Positions 33,978 to 45,279 of a stretch of DNA of 64,000 nucleotides are shown here, one piece after another. Below the pieces are notes generated by a model that did not search any database, was not told the DNA's origin, and saw only the letters and a list, made by a program, of their open reading frames with translations. Source of the DNA: Callorhinus ursinus (taxonomy: Eukaryota; Chordata; Mammalia; Carnivora; Otariidae). The DNA lies in assembly GCF_003265705.1 (NCBI RefSeq), contig NW_020312968.1, positions 3,408,935 through 3,472,934 of the forward strand, in the 5' to 3' direction. How positions within the stretch are numbered: position 1 is the first letter of the stretch; each line of letters starts with the position of its first letter. A program made the position numbers and the translations under genes.

Positions 33978-36900
33978 TCATATCAGTGAGGTCATAGGAT
34001 ACATGTCTTTCTCTGATTGACTTATTTCACTCAACATAACACCCTCCAGTTCCATCCACGTCATTGCAAATGGCAAGATCTCATTCCTTTTGATGGCTGC
34101 ATAATATTCATTGTGTATATATACCACCTCTTCTTTATCCATTCATCTGTTGATGGACATCTTGGCTCTTCCCACAGTTTGGCTATTGTGGACATTGCTG
34201 CTATAAACATCGGGGTGCACGTACCCCTTCGGATCCCTACATTTGTATCTTTGTGGTAAATACCCAGTAGTGCAATTGCTGGATCGTAGGGTAGCTCTAT
34301 TTTCAACTGTTTGAGGAACCTCCATACTGTTTTCCAGAGGGGTTGCACCAGCTTGCATTCCCACCAACAGTGTAGGAGGGTTCCCCTTTCTCCACATCCC
34401 CGCCAACATCTGTCGTTCCCTGACTTGTTAATTTTAGCCATTCTGATTGGTGTGAGGTGGTATCTCATTGAGGTTTTGACTTGGATTTCCCTGATGCCGA
34501 GCGATGTGGAGCACTTTTTTTCATGTGTCTGTTGGCCATTTGGATGTCTTCTTTGGAAAAATGTCTGTTCGTGTCTTCTGCCCATTTCTTGATTGGATTA
34601 TTTGTTCTTTGGGTGTTGAGTTTGATAAGTTCTTTATAGATTTTGGATACTAGCCCTTTATCTGATATGTCATTTGCAAATATTTTCTCCCATTCTGTCG
34701 GTTGTCTTTTGGTTTTGTGGACTGTTTCTTTTGCTGTGCAAAAGCTTTTTATCTTGATGAAATCCCAATAGTTCATTTTTGCCCTGGCTTCCCTTGCCTT
34801 TGGCGATGTTTCCAGGAAGAAGTTGCTGCGGCTGAGGTCGAAGAGGTTGCTGCGTGTGTTCTCCTTTAGGATTTTGATGGACTCCTGTCTCACGTTTAGG
34901 TTTTTCAACCATTTGGAGTCTATTTTTGTGTGTGGTGTAAGGAAATGGTCCAGTTTCATTGTTCTGCATGTGGCTGTCCAATTTTCCCAACACCATTTGT
35001 TGAAGAGACCGTCTTTTTTCCATTGGACATTCTTTCCTGCTTTGTCAGAGATGAGTTGACCATAGAGTTGAGGGTCCATTTCTGGGCTCTCGATTCTGTT
35101 CCATTGATCTAGGTGTCTGTTTTTGTGCCAGTACCATACTGTCTTGATGATGACAGCTTTGTAATAGAGCTGGAAGTCCGGAATTGTGATGCCGCCAGCT
35201 TTGCTTTTCTTTTTCAATATTCCTCTGGCTATTCGGGGTCTCTTCTGGTTCCATACAAATTTTAGGATTATTTGTTCCATTTCTTTGAAAAAGGTGGATG
35301 GTATTTTGATGGGGATTGCATTGAATGTGTAGATTGCTCTAGGTAGCACGGACATCTTCACAATGTTTGTTCTTCCAATCCTTGAGCATGGGACGTTTTT
35401 CCATTTCTTTGCGTCTTCTTCAATTTCTTTCATGAGTATTTTATAGTTTTCTGAGTACAGATCCTTTGCCTCTTTGGTTAAATTTATTCCTAGGTATCTT
35501 ATGGTTTTGGGTGCAATTGTAAATGGGATCGACTTGTTGATTTGTCTCTCCTCTGTCTTGTTGTTGGTGTATAGGAATGCCACTGATTTCTGTGCATTGA
35601 TTTTATAGCCTGCTACTTGACTGAATTCCTGTATGAGTTCTAGCAGTTTTGGGGTGGAGTCTTTTGGGTTTGCCACATACAGTATCATCTCATCTGCAAA
35701 GAGTGAGAGTTTGACTTACTCTTTGCCGATTTGGATGCCTTGGATTTCTTTTTGTTGTCTGATTGCTGTGGCTAGGACTTCTAATACTATGTTGAATAGC
35801 AGTGGTGAGAGTGGACATCCCTGCCGCGTTCCTGACCTTAGGGGAAAAGCTCTCAGCCTTTCCCCATGGAGAATGATACTCGCTGTAGGTTTTTCATAGA
35901 TGGCTTTTATGGTATTGAGGTAGGTACCCTCTATGCCTATACTCTGAAGAGTTTTGATCAAGAAAGGATGCTGTACTTTGTCAAATGCTTTTTCTGCATC
36001 TATTGAGAGGATCATATGATTCTTGTTCTTTCTTTTGTTAATGTATTGTATCGCATTGATTGATTTGCGGATGTTGAACCAGCCTTGCAGCCCAGGGATA
36101 AATCCTACTTGGTCGTGGTGAATAATCCTTTTAATGTACTGTTGGATCCTATTGGCTAGTATTTTGGTGAGAATTTTTGCATCCATGTTCATCAAGGATA
36201 TTGGTCTGTAATTCTCCTTTTTGATGGGGTCTTTGTCTGGTTTGGGGATCAAGGTAATGCTGGCCTCATAAAATGAGTTTGGAAGTTTTCCTTCCATTTC
36301 TATTCTTTGGAACAGTTTCAGGAGAATAGGTATGAATTCTTCTTGAAATGTCTGATAGAATTCCCCTGGGAAGCCATCTGGCCCCGGGCTTTTGTTTGTT
36401 GGGAGATTTTTGATGACTGCTTCAATTTCCTTAGCGCTTATAGGTCTGTTCAGGTTTTCTATTTCTTCCTGGTTCAATTTTGGTAGTTGATACATCTCTA
36501 GGAATGCACCCATTTCTTCCAGGTTATCTAATTTGCTGGCATACAGTTGCTCGTAATATGTTCTTAGAATTGTTTGTATTTCCTCGGTGTTGGTTGCAAT
36601 CTCTCCTCTTTCATTCATGATTTTGTTGCTTTGGGTCATTTCTCTTTTCTTTTTGATCAGTCTGGCCAGCGGTTTATCCATCTTGTTAATTCTTTCAAAG
36701 AACCAGCTCCTAGTTTCATTGATCTGTTCTATTGTTCTTTTGGTTTCTATTTCATTGATTTCTGCTCTGATCTTTATTATTTCTCTTCTCCTGCTGGGTT
36801 TAGGCTTTATTTGCTGTTCTTTCTCTAGCTCCTTTAGGTGTAGGGTTAGGTTGTGTATTTGTGACCTTTCTTGTTTCTTGAGAAAGGCTTGTATTGCTAT

Positions 36901-37795
36901 ATACTTTCTTCGCAGGACTGCCTTTGCTGTATCCCAAAGATTTTGAACAGTTGTGTTTTCATTTTCATTGGTTTCCATGACTTTTTTTTAATTCTTCTTT
37001 AATTTCCTGGTTGACCCATTCATTCTTTAGTAGGATGCTCTTTAGCCTCCATGTATTTGAGTTCTTTCCAACTTTCCTTTTGTGATTGAGTTCCAGTTTC
37101 AAAGCATCGTGGTCTGAAAATATGCAGGGAATGATCCCAATCTTTTGGTACCGGTTGAGACCTGATTTGTGACCTAGGATGTGATCAATTCTGGAGAATG
37201 TTCCATGGGCACTAGAGAAGAATGTGTATTCCGTTGCTTTGGGATGGAATGTTCTGAATTTGTCTGTAAAGTCCATTTGGTCCAGTGTTTCATTTAAAGT
37301 CTTTATTTCCTTGTTGATCTTTTGCTTAGATGATCTGTCCATTTCAGTGAGGGGGGTGTTAAAGTCCCCCACTATTATTGTATTGTTGTCAATGTGTTTC
37401 TTTGCTTTTGTTATTAATTGCCTTATATAATTGGCCGCTCCCTCGTTAGGGGCATAGATATTTACAATTGTTAGATCTTCTTGTTGGATAGACCCTTGAA
37501 GTAGGATATAGTGTCCTTCCTCATCTCTTATTACAGTCTTTGTTTTAAAATCTAATTTGTCTGGTATAAGGATTGCCACCCCAGCTTTCTTTTGGTGTCC
37601 ATTAGCATGGTAAATGGTTTTCCACCCCCTCACTTTCAATCTGGGGGTGTCTTTGGGTCTAAAATGTGTCTCTTGCAGACAGCATATCGATGGGTCTTGT
37701 GTTTTAATCCAATCTGATAGCCTGTGTCTTTTGATTGGGGCATTTAGCCCATTTACATTCAGGGTAACTATGGAAAGGTATGAATTTAGTGCCAT
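33978..37795 (-). pseudogene. LINE-1 ORF2 (endonuclease/reverse transcriptase), disrupted
   Basis: Starts MALNSYLSIVTLNVNG at 37795. The N-terminal APE-type endonuclease keeps LQETHF, VGDFN, RIDHILG and SDHDALKLEL. The RT core keeps [27 protein letters not shown] and the active site FADD at about 35700-35689. The C-terminal Cys region ([18 protein letters not shown]) is at about 34430-34350. Visible lesions: an extra A in a poly-A run near 36982-36989, a TAA codon at 35716-35718 just before FADD, a shift near 34520 and another near 34105. Span 3,818 nt is compatible with about 1,271 residues, the usual L1 ORF2 size. Confidence 0.93.
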
Positions 37796-37877
37796 TGTAT
37801 TGCCTGTAAGGTGACTGTTACTGTATATTGTCTGCGTTCCTTTCTGATCTATGCTGCTTTTAGGCTCTCTCTTTGCT

Positions 37878-38989
37878 TAGAGGACCTCTTTCAATATTTC
37901 TTGTAGGGCTGGTTTTGTGTTTGCAAATTCCTTTAGTTTTTGTTTGTCCTGGAAGCTGTTTATCTCTCCTTCTATTTTCTTTTTTTTTTTTTAAAGATTT
38001 TATTTATTTATTTGAGAGAGAGAGAGAATGAGAGATAGAAAGCACGAGAGGGAAGAGGGTCAGAGGGAGAAGCAGACTCCCTGCTGAGCAGGGAGCCCGA
38101 TGCGGGACTCGATCCCGGGACTCCAGGATCATGACCTGAGCCGAAGGCAGTCACTTAACCAACTGAGCCACCCAGGCGCCCTCTCCTTCTATTTTCAATG
38201 GTAGCCTAGCTGGATATAGTATTCTTGGCTGCATATTTTTCTCGTTTAGTGCTCTGAAGATATCATGCCAGTCCTTTCCGGCCTGCCAGGTCTCTGTGGA
38301 TAGGTCTGTTGCCAATCTAATGTTTCTACCATTGTAGGTTACATATCTCTTCTCCCGAGCTGCTTTCAGGATTTTCTCTTTGTCTCTGAGACTCGTAAGT
38401 TTTACTATTAGATGTCGGGGTGTTGACCTATTTTTATTGATTTTGAGAGGGGTTCTCTGTGCCTCCTGGATTTTGATGCCTGTTTCCTTCCCCACATTAG
38501 GGAAGTTCTCTGCTATTATTTGCTCCAATATACCTTCTGCCCCTCTCTCTCTTTCTTCTTCTTCTGGGATCCCAATTATTCTAATGTTGTTTTGTCTGAT
38601 CGTATCACTTATCTCTCGAATTCTGCCCTCGTGATCCAGTAGTTGTTTATCTCTCTTTTTCTCAGCCTCTTCAGTTTCCATCAATTGGTCTTCTATATCG
38701 CTGATTCTTTCTTCTGCCTCATTTATCCTAGCAGTTAGTGCCCCCATTTTTGATTGCACCTCATTAATAGCCTTTTTGATTTCGACTTGGTTAGATTTTC
38801 GTTCTTTTATTTCTCCAGAAAGGTTTCTCTAATAACTTCCACACTTTTTTCAAGCCCAGCTAGTATCTTTAAAGTCATGATTCTGAACTCTAGGTCCAAC
38901 ATCGTACTAATGTCCATATTGAGTAGGTCCCTGGCAGACGGTACTACATCTTGTTCTTTTTGCTGAGGTGATTTTTTTCGTTTTGTCAT
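37878..38989 (-). pseudogene. LINE-1 ORF1 (RNA-binding chaperone), disrupted by frameshift and SINE
   Basis: Begins MTKRKKSPQQKEQDVVPSAR at 38989. A coiled-coil region (INEAEERISDIEDQLMETEE) and an RRM/C-terminal domain (ENFPNVGKETGIKIQEAQR, STPRHLIVKL) follow. A one-base shift lies near 38815. A SINE (37980-38180) splits the last residues; reading resumes to TAA at 37878-37880. Excluding SINE and duplication, about 298 codons, normal for L1 ORF1p. Confidence 0.9.
37980..38180 (-). mobile_element. CAN-SINE, GGAGTC subfamily, inside L1 ORF1
   Basis: Complete reverse element of 201 bp; exact 16-bp duplication ctctccttctattttc at 37964-37979 and 38181-38196. Confidence 0.97.
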
Positions 38990-40770
38990 GTTGTCCAGAG
39001 GAGAACAGATGAATGAGAGAACAGAATGCTAACAGGTTAACAACGTCTCCAGCAAATATACTCTGTAGAAATCAGAAAAGATCTGAAACCAGGGGACAAG
39101 AAAGGGAAAGAAAGAAGAGGAAAAAAAAGGAAAAAGAAAAAGATAAAAACAAACAAAAACAGAACAAAACAAAACAAAAAAACCAGAATATGATCAAATA
39201 TGATCAGGCTAGTGCATAGATCAGTGCTACACACTAGCTTTTGGGCATATTTTGGTCTGTTAGAAGAAAGTGCCTGCTAAAATTTTAAAGGAAGAAAGAC
39301 ATATATGTACAAAATAAGGGTTGATACAATGAAGGGATGGCAGATGACTGTAAAGATGAAAATTATAAAAGATTTTATAAAAGGAATTGATAAGATAAGA
39401 AGTTGTTTTTAAAAAGAAAGGAGAAGATTTAAAAAGAAAAAGAAAAAAAAAAGGGAGAGAATGTGATCAGGCAGGAGACTAGAACAAAGCCATACACTAG
39501 TGATTTAGGGTATATTTTGATCTGTTAGAAGAAATTGTATCTCAAAATTTTAAAGAGAGAACAACTTATTTATATATGCCAAAAATAAGGGTAACTACTA
39601 TGAAGGGATAAAAATATGACTCTAAAAATGAAAAATAAAAAATGTTTTTTTTTAAAAAGGGATTGATAAGATGTTGTTTGAAAAAGGGAAAAAGAAAAAT
39701 TAAAGAAAACAGTTAAAAAATTAACTTTGAAAATTAATGAATTATGGTAAAAAAGCCATGAATTCTATGTGCAGTATTCCCCTAGCGCTGGAGTTCTCCC
39801 GTTCTCCTTGATCGGTAGACTTGGTCTTGGCTTGCTGGCTGTTCGTGCTGATCTTCTGGGGGAGGGGCCTGTTGCCGTGGTTCCCAAATGAATTGCCCCG
39901 CCCTTGTTGGTCCAGGCTAAGCAAGCTGCTCATGTTTGCTCTCAGGAGCTTTTGTTCCCTGCAAGCCTTGGAGGACCAGGATGAAAATGGTGGCCTCCCA
40001 ATCTTCGCCTGGAGGAGCTGAGAACTTGGGGCCCCGTTCCTCAATGTGCCCCCAGAGAAAAGCAGTCACTCCCGTCTCCCTGGTCTCCGGCCGCACTCCG
40101 TGCTCACCCAGCCTGTGACCGAGTGTTTCTATCTCTGGCACCCGACCCCGTGTGGAGTCTCCAAACCCAGCAGATCCCTGCGGTGCGTTCTCGCGCCGCT
40201 CCTCCCCGGGAAGGAAGGGGAGTCTCCCCGGCTCTGCCGCTTGTTGGGTCCCTGCTGGAGGAGCAGTGGCCCGACTGGGCCGCGGATCACAGTTTATGGC
40301 AACCCCGAGCTGAGAGCCCGCGCCTCAGCTCCGTGTCTGCAGCCAGCTTCCCCGCTGCGATACCTGGGAGCTCTGCCGCACTCAGGCACCCCGGCCTTTC
40401 TGTGACCCCGAGGGTCCTGAGACCACACTGTCCCACGAGGGTTCCACCCCCCGCTTAGCCACTGGAGCGACGTCCCTCTGCGGAGCCGACTTCTAAAAGG
40501 TCCGATTTTGTGCTCCACGGCTCTAGCACTTGCCAGAAGTGGCCGATGGAGGCCCCCTTCCCCGCCGTCTATCCTCCCGAATATCGCCTCGGATTCACTT
40601 CTCCGCATGTCCTACCTTCCAGTAAGTGGTCGCTTCTCTGTTCAGAGAGTTGTTGCTACTCTCTTCTTCGATCTCCTGTTGAGTTCGTAGGTGTTCAGAA
40701 TGGTTTGATCCCTATTCAGCTGAATTCCTGAGACCAGACGAAATCCAGGTCTCCTACTGCTCCGCCCCCC
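38990..40770 (-). promoter_or_regulatory. LINE-1 5' UTR (internal promoter region)
   Basis: A GC/CpG-rich outer part (about 39780-40760) and an A/T-rich inner part (39000-39780) holding two tandem units of about 263 bp. In L1s this region drives sense transcription. Overlapping open frames on both strands (for example 40294-40608 minus, 40046-40405 plus) have no recognised protein features. Confidence 0.75.
39201..39690. repeat. Two-unit diverged tandem repeat in the L1 5' UTR
   Basis: tgatcaggc...tctgttagaagaaa...aaaattttaaag...aataagggt...gaaggga...gattgataaga occurs in the same order from 39201 and again from 39464, a period of about 263 bp with clear divergence. Confidence 0.8.
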
Positions 40771-40787
40771 TCTACATGTTTCTTTTC

Positions 40788-41334
40788 AAGGGGGGAATTC
40801 TGAAGACACTGTACCCCTCAGCTAGCTCATTTGTCTCATGGTCTGTTTATAATAAATTCTCTACAACCGACCAACAGGTAATCTTAATAGTGTAGCTAAT
40901 ACTGAAGCCTTACTATCCATGAAACGGATTTAGTGGCTTTTCCCACATTACTTCTTATATCTTTCCAATGCTGTATGAGGTGGCCAGTGTTATTACTCTC
41001 ATTTTACAGTCCGGACTTGGGATACAAAGAGGTGAATTGAGGTGCCTAAGGAAGTGGTAAAGCCGGGGTCCCCCTTTTACCTACTATGGAGCTCTGTCAC
41101 CTCACGTAGAATCTTCCTGCCCTGATGTGCATATTGCACATTCCTGCCTCAGCTAGGAGACTAATGCAGCTTTCCTCAGCTTGACACCATTCCTTCCTCC
41201 TCCCTGTTTAGCCAATTCACAGCCATCCTGAGGGTCCAGCTCAAGCCTTACCTCTGGAAAGCACGTTCCAATTTGCCTGATTTGTGGGGCTCCCCCGCCT
41301 CTCTGGTCCACTGTAGCATTGGTTCATGCTAGGA
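40788..41334. other. Mostly MIR/L2-like fossils
   Basis: 40955-41110 (tattactctcattttacagt, ggtgaattgaggtgcctaag) resembles a plus-strand MIR. 41180-41330 (ccattccttcctcctccctg, gagggtccagctcaagcctt) resembles the 3' part of L2. No gene. Confidence 0.45.
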
Positions 41335-41734
41335 AGCCTGTTTGTGCAAAGGCCCAGAAGTGTGTTAGAGGAGCTGCAGAAGTTCAGGAGAGGCATGAAG
41401 GCAGAAGCAGGGAGGGTGGTAGGGAGGGATAATGGTTTTGTTTAGACTTACCCTAGGGTAATGAGAAGCATGGAAGGGCCGTTGGTATGGCTTGATCAGA
41501 ATGGCATTTGAGAAAGGTCACTGCACCTCAAATAACTGATTGGGGTTGACTGGGGTCAAATCTAAGGCTTGGGAGAATAGAAAAGAGGCTGCGTCTGGTG
41601 CGTAGGTGGGAGGAGGTGACCTGGATTCAGCTGGTGTGAGGGAGAAAGATGGGTCAGGAGACACTTGGTTGACTGCTTAGATATGGAGGCTGTGACCTCT
41701 GATGTCAGACTTAAAGGCCAGAAATTTTTAGATG
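41335..41734. other. Ancient interspersed repeat, family not identified
   Basis: gtgcaaaggcccagaagtgt, gatcagaatggcatttgaga look like a widespread old mammalian repeat; no gene. Confidence 0.35.
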
Positions 41735-42905
41735 CATTTCTTAAAAATAGACTTTATTTTTTAGAGCAGTTTTAGGGTTCCAAAAAAATGAATGGAAAGT
41801 ACAGAGAGTTCCCCACGTGGCCCTTTCTCCACCTCCTCCTTGTCCCGCAGTTTCCCCTATTATCAACATCTTGCATTAGTGTGGGGCCTTTGTTATCACT
41901 GATATGCCAATATTGATAAATCATCATTAACTGAAGTTCATAGTTTACCTTAGGGCTCACGCTAAGTGCTGTACTCTTCTATGCATTTTGACACATATAT
42001 AATGTCATGTACCCTTCATTACAGTATTAAAGAGTTTCACTTCCACAAAAAGTCCTCTGTGGCTCCGCCTACTTCTTGCTCCCTTCCTACTAACCCCTAA
42101 CCCCTGGGAACCACTGCTCTTTTTACTGTCTCTAGAGTTTAGTCCCCACCAGAATCACATATGATTGGAATCATGTCATACATAGCCTTTCCAGGTTGGC
42201 TTGTTTCACTTAGTCTGATATGCATTTAAAGTTCCTCCATGGCTTTTCGTGGCTTGATCTTTTCTTTTTTATTGCTGAGTAACATCACATTATATGGATG
42301 TACCACAAGCTTTTATGCATTTACCTACTGAAGGACATCTTAGTTGCTTCCAAATTCTGGCAAGCTGGAGCAGGTTTTTGTGTGAACGTAAGTTTCTAAT
42401 TCCTTTGGGTAAATACCAAGGAGCGTGACTGCTGGCTCATATGGTGGTTTTGTAAGAAACTGCTGAACTGTCTTCCAAAATGACTGTATCGACTTACATT
42501 CCCACCCGCACGAATGAGAGTTCCTGTTGCTCCACATCCTCGCCAGCATTTGGCGTCAGTATTCTGGATTTGGGCCATTCTTACAGATGTGTAGTGGTAT
42601 CTCACTGTTTTCTGTTTTTTTTTTTTTAAGTTTTATTTATTTAAGTAATCTCTATACCCAATATGGGGCTCAAACTCACAACCCCGAGATCAAGAGTCAC
42701 ATGGTCTTCTGACTGAGCCAGCCAGGTGCCCCAGTATCTTACTGTTTTAATTTGTAATTCCCTGATGACACATGATGTGGAACATCTTTCATACACTCAT
42801 TAGTCATCTTGATATCTTCTTTGGCGAGGTGTCTGTTCAGACCTTTTGACCACATTTTAATTGAGTTGTTCACTTATTGTCAAATTTTGAGTTCTTTAGA
42901 CTCAT
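41735..42905 (-). mobile_element. Old LINE-1 (L1M) 3' part with a SINE insertion
   Basis: gttttagggttccaaaaaaa, ccaccagaatcacatatgat and tttcacttagtctgatatgc are reversed L1M 3' UTR. 42340-42600 holds reversed ORF2 C-terminal code with CWRGCGATG-like text. Confidence 0.7.
42612..42733 (-). mobile_element. Short tRNA-Lys SINE
   Basis: cccaatatggggctcaaact, gactgagccagccaggtgcccc; gtatct(c/t)actgtttt duplicated at both ends. Confidence 0.9.
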
Positions 42906-44049
42906 TTCTTTATTGTTTACTTAGTGTGGGCCTTCTCTCTTCCCTTCACGTTTCCTCAGTTCTGCTCACTCCTGATTCCCACTTGTGATCTTTCTTCCTG
43001 CAGAGAGACAACTCAACATCAGAGAAGCAGGCTCTTTGCCCAGCAGCAGAAGAAAGGATGCTGTTAGAGCATCTCAGGGAAATACAAGACATATTTTGAA
43101 TACTTGGTTAAAAGCACTAAGTTTGATAAAGACACACACACACACACACTCACACACTCACAGTCTTTCAGCTGTAGATTTACATATACAATGGGAACTG
43201 TGAATGCCGGGTAGTATATTTTTGTAGTCAAATGACTGGGAAAAGGGATGTATCCTACAAGGCTACAGAATAATCACCTGAATTGTTGCAAGCCTATCCT
43301 TTGGCCATTGAGGTGGAGTGCAGGGTGGGGTGTCAAAATATGGTGTTTCTCCCGATTGGATGGGGGCCCCAAATGTGGGGCAATGATCCATTGGGTGGAA
43401 GCAAGTGGCGACGGCAGTGAGGTGGTTTCCTGAGGGGCCCGTCTGTATTCAGCCAGGTGATCACTGTGGGCCCTTTCTACATTCCATCGTTCAAGCCTAT
43501 TTGTCTAAAAGCAGCCTTTACACAGAGGTCTGATTTAACTAGTAAAGTACTTTAGGGATAAAGCTCAGAATGGTAGATTGAATCCCTTCAGTCTACCCTT
43601 CAATCTAACCCTTGAGAGGCTATTTTATTTTAAAGTGACAGGGGAGCCATTGAGGGTTATTGAGCAGGAGTGGAAAAGGATCAGGCTGCTGCCTTCCGTA
43701 GCCTATGCTGATTACACAGTAATTATGCATTACTGAAAAGTCACCAGGGTTAAAAAAACAATTGGAGCCTAAATGCTCCATCTTAGGAATTCTCCAACCC
43801 CCCTTCCCTCTTTATAAATTGGGGTTCTTTCCTCCAAAACTGATGTGATTATAGGAGATAGTACGTAAAGTATCTAGCATTATCTCATTTAATTCTTAAA
43901 ACCACCCTTCCTCATTTATTTCTCATGACTCATTGAATTATTTTATTTCATTTAATACCCAGACCTCCTTGGAAGTCTGGGGTGTGGAGGACTAGTACCC
44001 AGGGCTGCTTTACCAGGCTCTCACCTCCAGGCTTTTCTTATTTGGTACA
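42906..44049. other. Unassigned intergenic sequence
   Basis: No gene recognised; includes a CA microsatellite and, near 43630-43700, a scrap of an old repeat (gccattgagggttattgagc). Confidence 0.35.
43131..43161. repeat. (CA)n microsatellite, interrupted
   Basis: gacacacacacacacacaca followed by cactcacacactcaca. Confidence 0.9.
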
Positions 44050-44285
44050 ATCATGATGATAATAATTTTTTCAACAGGCCAGGCAGTTTGTTAAGTGCTG
44101 TACATGCATCAGTTCACTTAAACTCCACAGAATTATTAATATTCCCAATTAGTCGATATGGACACAGATTCAGACAATGTACTTTGCCCAAGGTCACCTA
44201 GCAATTAAATGAGGCAAGCAAGGCTTGTATTCAAACCGTGGCTTATCTAGCTAGCCCCTGTGCTCCTAACCATTAACTATACAAG
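44050..44285 (+). mobile_element. MIR SINE fossil
   Basis: ttgttaagtgctgtacatgc, ttgcccaaggtcacctagca and gtgctcctaaccattaacta follow the MIR core order. Confidence 0.75.
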
Positions 44286-45279
44286 GGCAGCCTTCCAAGC
44301 ACTTTGTCAGGCCTTCTATTGGAGTATTGACAGCATAGCATTGGAATCAGGTCACCAGGTAGTCTCTCGCACTAGACTGAGTGTCTGAGACCAAGAACTC
44401 GTCTCAGTCTCCTTTGCTCCCCCAGCACCTTGCACTGCACTCGGCACACATTGGGCTCTTAATTCGTTCTTTCTGCAAATACTTACGGCGTGTTTGCTAT
44501 GAACCACGCGCTACACTAGTCCTAGGGAAATATGACAGTCTTGCCCACATAGACCCCTTCGGTACCAATATAGAGAGAATATAATTTTAACATTGGGTAA
44601 GCATGCATGTAAGGTACAAGCGACTGCCAAGTCTGGACAGGATTTCACACAGATTCATAGAGAAAAAGCAAAGAGAACAATTCAAACTTCTTTCTCAAGA
44701 ACAAGGGGATGCACCTTATGACTGACCCTCGTGTTTCTTGTGAGCAAGACATTTCCCTTGAGCTACTTCCTTAGGTAATGTTTATAGCTCCAAGGGTTAG
44801 AATGCCCACAAATTGGCATTGCAGTAGAGATGACGCCTTTTGTCGGGTTTATTAAATTCTCAAGGTAACACCTCCCAGAAGGAGGGTTAGGTAGGCAGCT
44901 GCACCCTTCCTGAAAGAAAACTGCATTACTGCAGCCTTGCACTAGTCATGGGGGTTGCAGCATTAGACTAGGACTTGCTCCCTTGGCTCTTACATTCCCG
45001 TATAACTTCAGACAGCGGGCAGGTGGTCTGGGGGAGAGAAGGGCCATTTCCGGCAGAGAGTTAAAGCCTCTACCAAGCGGTGATCTTGAGCTGGAATTTT
45101 GGAACTTTAATAAATGTTTAAAGAACGAATGAATGACGAATGACCATCGAGCTCGCGGTTGTCAAGAAGCTAAAGAACGTCTCTGGCGTCAGAATCGTAA
45201 TGAAAAGGAGAAAGGGAAAAGAAACAGGATTGTCGGAGAACGGCATTTTCAGAGCAACCAAGATCGAAGAGGGATTCCC
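44286..45279. other. Upstream flank of RFK, no gene recognised
   Basis: 44445-44540 resembles a MIR-like scrap and 45088-45140 a tail (taataaatgtttaaagaacg, aatgaatga). Overlapping open frames at 45133-45894 come from the CpG island and lack stops because of base composition. Confidence 0.4.

Larger units (their letters stand above)
33515..40770 (-). mobile_element. Near full-length LINE-1 (carnivoran), minus strand
   Basis: 7,256 bp including one SINE, bounded by the exact 17-bp duplication tctacatgtttcttttc (33498-33514 and 40771-40787). In element order: GC-rich 5' UTR (40770-38990), ORF1 (38989-37878), 82-bp spacer, ORF2 (37795-33978), 3' UTR (33977-33515) and A-rich end. L1 copies itself through RNA by target-primed reverse transcription. 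This copy is inactive because of frameshifts, a nonsense codon and the SINE in ORF1. Few lesions and an exact target duplication suggest a moderately young insertion. Confidence 0.95.

Noticed and set aside
40046..40608. Open frames on both strands in the L1 5' UTR as host genes or an L1 ORF0
   Set aside because: GC-rich composition explains them; no conserved features recognised.
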